NCBI GenBank assembly: GCA_024398055.1
Contig: CP073749.1
Coordinates: 310,001-374,000 of the forward strand
Direction: 5' to 3'
Source: a bacterium SCSIO 12741
GTDB lineage: Bacteria; Bacteroidota; Bacteroidia; Flavobacteriales_G; Salibacteraceae
Length of the DNA: 64,000 nt
The first letter of the stretch is position 1. Each line of letters begins with the position of its first letter. The notes under the pieces were generated by a model that saw only the letters and a program-made list of their open reading frames with translations, was not told where the DNA came from and searched no databases. Position numbers and translations under genes: made by a program. Below, piece by piece: positions 59,518 to 64,000 of this stretch.

Positions 59518-60732
59518 ATGGATCAGCTTAAAATCGGCATTATCAGAGAAGGTAAAACTCCACCAGACGAGAGAGTCCCATTGGCACCTGAGCAGGTTGC
59601 TGCAATGATGAAGGAATATCCTCAAGTGGAATGGGTGGTTGAAAGTAGCCCGATCCGTCGATTTAAAGACGAAGAATATGCCAACCTGGGTGTATCTGTG
59701 GTGACTGATTTAAGCGATTGTGACGTTTTGATGGGTGTAAAAGAGGTTCCCAAGGATCAATTGATTCCGGGAAAAACCTATTTCTTCTTCTCCCACACGA
59801 TTAAAAAGCAGCCTTACAACCGGGATTTGCTTCGGAAAATCATGGCCGATAAAATTCGCCTGATCGATTACGAATGCCTGACCAATGATAAAGGACGCCG
59901 CCTAATCGGATTTGGCCGATATGCTGGAATCGTGGGAGCTTACAACGGTCTTTTGGCCTATGGAAAACGTCATGGTTTATACGACCTAAAGCCGGCCTGG
60001 AAATGTGAAGACCGCGCTGAAATGGAAGGTGAATTGGCCAAGGTGAAATTCGATCCGGCAAATCCACCCAAAATGGTATTGACTGGAAATGGTCGTGTTG
60101 CTCATGGAGCGATGGAAATTCTATCTGCCTTGTCGATTAAAAAAGTGAGCGCCGATGATTTTCTTACTCAGTCCTATGATGAAGCCGTTTACTGCCAGCT
60201 TCGGGTAACCGATTACAACAAAAGAAAAGACGGTGGCGAAGGATCTACCGCGGAGTTTTTCGAGCACCCAGATTTGTATACAGACGATTTTATGCGTTTT
60301 GCTCAGGTGTCTGATCTTTATTTTGCCTGTCACTTCTGGAAAGACGGTTCTCCATACTTGTTCACCCGTGAGCAAGCCAAGAGTTCCGATTTCAAAATCG
60401 AAGTAGTGGCCGATATTTCCTGCGACATTGATGGACCGGTAGCCTCTACCCTACGTCCATCTACCATCGCCGATCCATTGTACGGATACCTGGCCGAAAG
60501 CGAAACCGAAACCGACTGGAACAACCCAGCAGGAATCACCGTGATGGCCGTAGACAATCTACCTTGCGAGCTGCCTAAGGACGCCTCCCGGGACTTTGGT
60601 CAAGAGTTCATTCAGAACATTTTGCCAGCCCTGTTAGGAGATGATCCTACCTCGATCATAGATCGCGCCACCATTACCCAGGACGGAGAGCTCACCAGCT
60701 ACTACTCCTACCTGGCCGATTATGTGGCCTGA
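59518..60732 (+). CDS. Saccharopine dehydrogenase-like (LYS1/alanine dehydrogenase fold) protein
   Basis: ATG 59518 gives MDQLKIGIIREGKTPPDERV, the typical N-terminus of the alanine dehydrogenase/PNT-like fold; an upstream TTG at 59482 would add 12 residues. Characteristic segments are YFFFSHTIKKQPYNRDLLRK, LIGFGRYAGIVGAYNGLLAY and the nucleotide-binding turn PPKMVLTGNGRVAHGAMEIL. EVVADISCDIDGPVASTLRP follows. The overall layout matches NAD-dependent, lysine-forming saccharopine dehydrogenases. Bacterial relatives may act on related amino acids, so the substrate is uncertain. Confidence 0.82.
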   Translation: MDQLKIGIIREGKTPPDERVPLAPEQVAAMMKEYPQVEWVVESSPIRRFKDEEYANLGVSVVTDLSDCDVLMGVKEVPKDQLIPGKTYFFFSHTIKKQPYNRDLLRKIMADKIRLIDYECLTNDKGRRLIGFGRYAGIVGAYNGLLAYGKRHGLYDLKPAWKCEDRAEMEGELAKVKFDPANPPKMVLTGNGRVAHGAMEILSALSIKKVSADDFLTQSYDEAVYCQLRVTDYNKRKDGGEGSTAEFFEHPDLYTDDFMRFAQVSDLYFACHFWKDGSPYLFTREQAKSSDFKIEVVADISCDIDGPVASTLRPSTIADPLYGYLAESETETDWNNPAGITVMAVDNLPCELPKDASRDFGQEFIQNILPALLGDDPTSIIDRATITQDGELTSYYSYLADYVA

Positions 60733-60825
60733 TACTTGTGGGTACATTTTATCGTTACCTTTGTAGGAACCGACTTCGGTCGTTAAACCAATTTGTACCC
60801 TTTTTCATTTAAAATTCGAACAACC

Positions 60826-61407
60826 ATGAGCACCAGCTTTCGGGACGAGGAATGGAAAGAACTGTCCATGCCCGGCTTCCAACCCAAAAAGAAATACGAA
60901 ATATCGAACCACGGTAGAATTAGAAGTTATGCCCAAAATCCAGAGGGAAGTCTTCTAAAAGCCCATCTTGTAGATGGCTACCCCGCCATTACTTTTCGCA
61001 TGGCCAATAGAAAGGCCTCGTTAAAGTACATCCACAAACTGGTGGCGCTTCATTTTTTAGCTCCTCCAGAAGAAGGTGAGTCAAGTGTGATTCACCGCGA
61101 TTTTGTTAAAACCAATAATCACGTGACCAATTTGGCCTGGGCCAATCAGGATTCATTGAATGAGCACCTCTCCAAAAACCCGAACCGAAGAATCGTGTAC
61201 GGACAAAGAAATTACACCAAGCTCACCGAAACTGAGGTAATCCGGCTTAAGAAGAGAATTTTTGACCCCAAAAGAAGAACCCGGCTCAAAATGCTGGCTC
61301 GGGAATTCGGCATCAGCGAAATGCAACTCTACCGAATCAAACGTGGAGAAAACTGGGCTGATGTAGGAATTAACCCGCTGAAGCTGAAACCTCAAAATAG
61401 CCAATAG
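60826..61407 (+). CDS. NUMOD4/HNH-type DNA-binding protein
   Basis: ATG 60826 gives MSTSFRDEEWKELSMPGFQP, the standard NUMOD4 opening (W..I.GF...Y.IS), followed by KKYEISNHGRIRSYAQNPEG. An HNH-like core is present: VIHRDFVKTNNHVTNLAWAN. The C-terminus has a helix-turn-helix-like segment (LKMLAREFGISEMQLYRIKR). Such proteins resemble free-standing homing endonucleases, but widespread single copies in Bacteroidota may be regulators. One HNH histidine is recognisable; catalytic activity is uncertain. Confidence 0.75.
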   Translation: MSTSFRDEEWKELSMPGFQPKKKYEISNHGRIRSYAQNPEGSLLKAHLVDGYPAITFRMANRKASLKYIHKLVALHFLAPPEEGESSVIHRDFVKTNNHVTNLAWANQDSLNEHLSKNPNRRIVYGQRNYTKLTETEVIRLKKRIFDPKRRTRLKMLAREFGISEMQLYRIKRGENWADVGINPLKLKPQNSQ

Positions 61408-61420
61408 CTTTTTTGAAGTC

Positions 61421-61496
61421 TGAATATCGAATGTTGAATTTTGAATTCCGATAGACCTCTGTCCAAAACTGTCGGAATTCAAAATTCGATATTCAG
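61421..61496. repeat. AT-rich inverted repeat
   Basis: TGAATATCGAATGTTGAATT then TTGAATTCCGA (61421-61451) pairs with TCGGAATTCAAAATTCGATA then TTCAG (61472-61496), with one arm having a 6-nt bulge. It would form a long hairpin between two convergent-free genes. It may act as a terminator or be a dispersed palindrome. Confidence 0.7.
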
Positions 61497-61529
61497 AATT
61501 CAAAATTCATAACCGTACTTTTGCCCAAA

Positions 61530-62069
61530 ATGATGGCACCTCTACGGTTATTAATCTCCGGACCTGAAAGCACGGGAAAATCAACCCTGGCACAGGAACT
61601 TAGCGATCATTTCCAGGCTCCTGTAGTTTGGGAACAAGCGCGACCCTACCTGGAGAAATATGGTCCTGACTACGATTTTGAAGACCTAAAACGCATTGGT
61701 GACCTACAATTTGCAGCAGAGAATGAAGCTTTTTCGAAAGCAGAAAAAATGCTCCTCTGCGATACGGGTCCCTTTGTGTTGTGGGTGTGGGCTCACTATA
61801 CCCTAAGGCAAGAGTATCCCTTTGCCTCGGCGTGGATGGATCAAAAGACCTACGACGGAGTCATCTTATGCTATCCTGATCTTCCCTGGCAGCATGATGA
61901 TATGCGGGAACATCCCAATTTGGAAGACCGCGACCGACTTTACAAACTTTACGAAACCAACATCTTAAAGCGCTACCCTGAAGCACTCATCTTAAAAGGA
62001 CAAGGAAAAAGTAGAACCGAGTGTGCAATCCGTTATATAAACGATTTGTCATCTAAAAAAAGGGACTAA
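61530..62069 (+). CDS. NadR-like AAA ATPase/kinase
   Basis: The product starts at ATG 61530 or 61533. RLLISGPESTGKSTLAQEL carries a Walker A loop close to the start, WEQARPYLEKYGPDYDFEDL follows, and LLCDTGPFVLWVW is the Walker B-like strand. DLPWQHDDMREHPNLEDRDR near the C-terminus is shared with the ribosylnicotinamide-kinase domain of NadR. It is 180 residues, a stand-alone kinase domain. It lies just upstream of a TPP riboswitch and TonB receptor, so a link to thiamine or nicotinamide riboside salvage is plausible but unproven. Confidence 0.82.
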   Translation: MMAPLRLLISGPESTGKSTLAQELSDHFQAPVVWEQARPYLEKYGPDYDFEDLKRIGDLQFAAENEAFSKAEKMLLCDTGPFVLWVWAHYTLRQEYPFASAWMDQKTYDGVILCYPDLPWQHDDMREHPNLEDRDRLYKLYETNILKRYPEALILKGQGKSRTECAIRYINDLSSKKRD

Positions 62070-62079
62070 ATTTGCCCAC

Positions 62080-62170
62080 TGAATGGGGTGCCCGAATGGG
62101 CTGAGATCATACCCATCTTCGCTATCACAGCGGGGGAACCTGATCCGGATAATGCCGGCGTAGGAAATTA
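62080..62170 (+). promoter_or_regulatory. TPP (THI-box) riboswitch
   Basis: The conserved parts occur in order: GGGGTGCCC, GGGCTGAGATCATACCC, then GAACCTGATCCGGATAATGC and CGGCGTAGGAA. CTGAGA and the CCTGATCTGGATAATGCCAGCG-like block are the thiamine pyrophosphate-binding elements. It ends only six bases before the ATG of the receptor gene, which suggests control of translation start or a leader-proximal terminator. Confidence 0.95.
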
Positions 62171-62175
62171 ATTTT

Positions 62176-64000
62176 ATGAAACACAATTTACTTAAATCGC
62201 ATCGGTGCTGTGGTACATCCCCCGTACTCGGTTCTGCATGCTCAAATCGAAAAGCGATGAAGAAACTCGGCTTTTTAGTACTGTTTGCACTTTGGGGGAC
62301 AATCCTGCAAGCGCAAACATCAGTGAAAGGAACCGTTACCGGAGAAAACGGTAATGCTATTGTTGGAGCCTCCGTGGCTCTGCTCGAAACCTATCAGGGT
62401 GCCTTTTCAGGTGACGATGGGAAGTTTGAAATCTTACAGGTTAAGCCAGGTAACTACAGCATTCAGGTAAGCTATCTGGGTTATGAAAAACAAATCGACT
62501 CCATTACAGTCGGTAGCGATCCCCTGGACCTAAACTTCAGTCTAACTCCAAATGCTTTGGTAACGGATGAAATCGTGGTAAGTGCTACCCGAGCTGGAAG
62601 TGGTGATCCAATTGCTTCCACCGATCTCGACAAGAAAGAATTGGAACGCAACAACGTTGGACAGGATATGCCTTATGTCCTTCGCTTAACTCCCAGTGTG
62701 GTTACCACATCGGATGCGGGTGCAGGAATTGGTTATACCAGTATTCGAATTCGAGGTTCCGACGCAACTCGGATTAACGTAACCATGAATGGTATTCCGA
62801 TTAATGATGCAGAAAGCCAAGGAGTTTGGTGGGTCAACATGCCTGATTTGGTATCCTCGGTAGACGGAATTCAAGTTCAGCGTGGTGTAGGATCCTCTAC
62901 CAACGGTGCAGGTGCCTTTGGTGGATCTATTAAAATGCAAACGAACCAGTTGAAGGACAAACCCTATGGAGAAGTTGCTTTGGGCGGTGGATCTTTCAAT
63001 ACCCAAAGAGCCAGCGTAGGTTTTGGAACCGGACTGATCGGTAAGCACTTTACAGTAGATGGACGTCTTTCTACGATTACCTCAGATGGCTACATGGATC
63101 GGGCAAGCTCTGATCTAAAATCCTACTATTTGTCTGCAGCTTACGTTGGAAAGAACACCAGCTTAAGGTTGATCACATTTGCCGGAAAGGAAAAAACTTA
63201 CCAAGCCTGGAACGGAATACCAGGACGATACCTGGACAGTGCCCGCACCTTCAACCCCTATGACTACGACAATGAGGTGGACAACTACGGTCAAACACAT
63301 TACCAGGCTTTGTTTACCCAAAAAATCAGTGATGCCTGGAGCGCCAATATCAATTTGCACTATACCGATGGTGGCGGCTATTTTGAGCAGTACAAAGGCG
63401 ATCAATACAATGATTTGCTGAACAAAGGCGGAAAAGAAGACCTTGCTGATTATGGAATGGCTCCAGTAATTATTGGTGGCGATACCATCACCCAGACAAA
63501 TCTGATTCGTCGTCGTTGGTTAGACAACGATTTCTACGGAACCGTTTTCTCCCTGAACTACGATAAGGGTGGAAAATTGAAAGCCACCTTGGGTGGAGGC
63601 TGGAACCAGTATGTGGGTAAGCACTATGGTGAAGTAATTTGGTCGGAGTATAGCAGCAACAGCCAGATTCGTCACCGCTACTATGACAATGACGCTACCA
63701 AGAATGACTTTAATGTCTACGCTAAAGCCAATTACCTGGTAGCCAAATTCATCACCATTTCGGCTGACCTTCAGTACCGCAATGTATTTTATGAGTTTAC
63801 CGGAGTGGATGATCAAGGAAATCCATTGCGTCAAACCGATCAGCTAAACTTCTTTAATCCGAAGGCTGGTTTGATGGTTCGTTTGAATTCTGTGAATGAG
63901 CTTTATGCCTCTGCGTCTATGGCCAACAGGGAGCCCAATCGCGATGATTACACCGAAAACACGGCAAGCAATCGTCCAAAGCCAGAGCAAATGATCGATT
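62176..64000 (+). CDS. TonB-dependent receptor under TPP control (3' end outside window)
   Basis: The frame is open from ATG 62176 to the window end. The first 27 codons (MKHNLLKSHRCCGTSPVLGS and ACSNRKA) precede a second ATG at 62257 that opens a normal signal peptide (KKLGFLVLFALWGTILQAQ). The real start may be either. Then comes a CarboxypepD_reg-like beta domain (VKGTVTGENGNAIVGASVAL), the plug (TPSVVTTSDAGAGIGYTSIR, IRGSDATRINVTMNGIPIND) and the barrel strands. The REPNRDDYTENTASN segment is typical of vitamin/siderophore receptors. Thiamine or its precursor is the likely ligand because of the riboswitch. Confidence 0.92.
   Translation, partial: MKHNLLKSHRCCGTSPVLGSACSNRKAMKKLGFLVLFALWGTILQAQTSVKGTVTGENGNAIVGASVALLETYQGAFSGDDGKFEILQVKPGNYSIQVSYLGYEKQIDSITVGSDPLDLNFSLTPNALVTDEIVVSATRAGSGDPIASTDLDKKELERNNVGQDMPYVLRLTPSVVTTSDAGAGIGYTSIRIRGSDATRINVTMNGIPINDAESQGVWWVNMPDLVSSVDGIQVQRGVGSSTNGAGAFGGSIKMQTNQLKDKPYGEVALGGGSFNTQRASVGFGTGLIGKHFTVDGRLSTITSDGYMDRASSDLKSYYLSAAYVGKNTSLRLITFAGKEKTYQAWNGIPGRYLDSARTFNPYDYDNEVDNYGQTHYQALFTQKISDAWSANINLHYTDGGGYFEQYKGDQYNDLLNKGGKEDLADYGMAPVIIGGDTITQTNLIRRRWLDNDFYGTVFSLNYDKGGKLKATLGGGWNQYVGKHYGEVIWSEYSSNSQIRHRYYDNDATKNDFNVYAKANYLVAKFITISADLQYRNVFYEFTGVDDQGNPLRQTDQLNFFNPKAGLMVRLNSVNELYASASMANREPNRDDYTENTASNRPKPEQMID

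Overview
The window looks like a chromosomal segment of a Bacteroidota (Flavobacteriia/Cryomorphaceae-like) bacterium. Four secreted proteins end in type IX secretion (T9SS, Por) sorting tails. A TonB-dependent receptor follows a TPP riboswitch, an alpha-2-macroglobulin is present, LuxR regulators carry TPRs, and the tmRNA encodes the tag GENNYALAA. The species cannot be named from the sequence.

Layout. 1-13.7 kb: core-like surface and envelope genes (LTD/T9SS protein, lipoprotein, alpha-2-macroglobulin, two small exported proteins, coiled-coil protein, beta-helix T9SS protein, TPR-LuxR regulator). 13.9-18.0 kb: two consecutive modules of GNAT acetyltransferase, overlapping regulator (AraC, then Crp/Fnr) and small membrane protein (DUF4345, then DUF4386). 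18.4-30.6 kb: an accessory array in which single genes (lipoprotein amidinotransferase, SBBP/T9SS protein, SUKH/SMI1 protein, lectin-like T9SS protein, putAbiC-type protein, membrane protein, Mrr-like nuclease) are separated by diverged copies of one long intergenic repeat. That repeat starts with a hairpin and often ends CGTTGTRCGCAATT just before the next start codon. 30.6-38.6 kb: two identical inverted 1,221-bp IS3-family elements flank a hydrolase operon, an AraC/TolB-like/TPR regulator and two SRPBCC genes separated by attC-like palindromes. Both IS copies truncate a gene. 38.6-50 kb: a giant Rhs/YD-repeat gene split by three homopolymer frameshifts, with a signal-peptide-bearing partner gene downstream. 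50.6-53 kb: a degenerate two-component pair (His to Tyr in the kinase, Asp to Glu in the receiver). 53.8-57.8 kb: small genes and a large serine recombinase. 57.75-58.14 kb: ssrA (tmRNA) on the minus strand. 58.3-64 kb: core genes (metallophosphoesterase, saccharopine-dehydrogenase-like, NUMOD4/HNH, NadR-like ATPase, TPP riboswitch and TonB receptor).

Main result. The recombinase runs into the 3' end of ssrA, and the last 14 nt of ssrA lie in a 15-bp sequence (GTGGAGTCGGCGGGA) that recurs exactly at 28723-28737. The distant copy sits next to a strong bidirectional terminator, as expected for the original downstream flank of ssrA. Joining the two ends in a circle would give the recombinase an in-frame 20-residue C-terminus ending in TAG instead of antisense tmRNA. 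I infer a ~29-kb integrative island (28738-57763) in ssrA carrying the nuclease, IS elements, hydrolases, Rhs locus and degenerate signalling pair. A related scar at 19.63-19.71 kb suggests earlier integrations, so 19-58 kb may be an accretion zone. The main caution is that part of the 28.7-kb site is alignable with the intergenic repeat copy at 19.6 kb.
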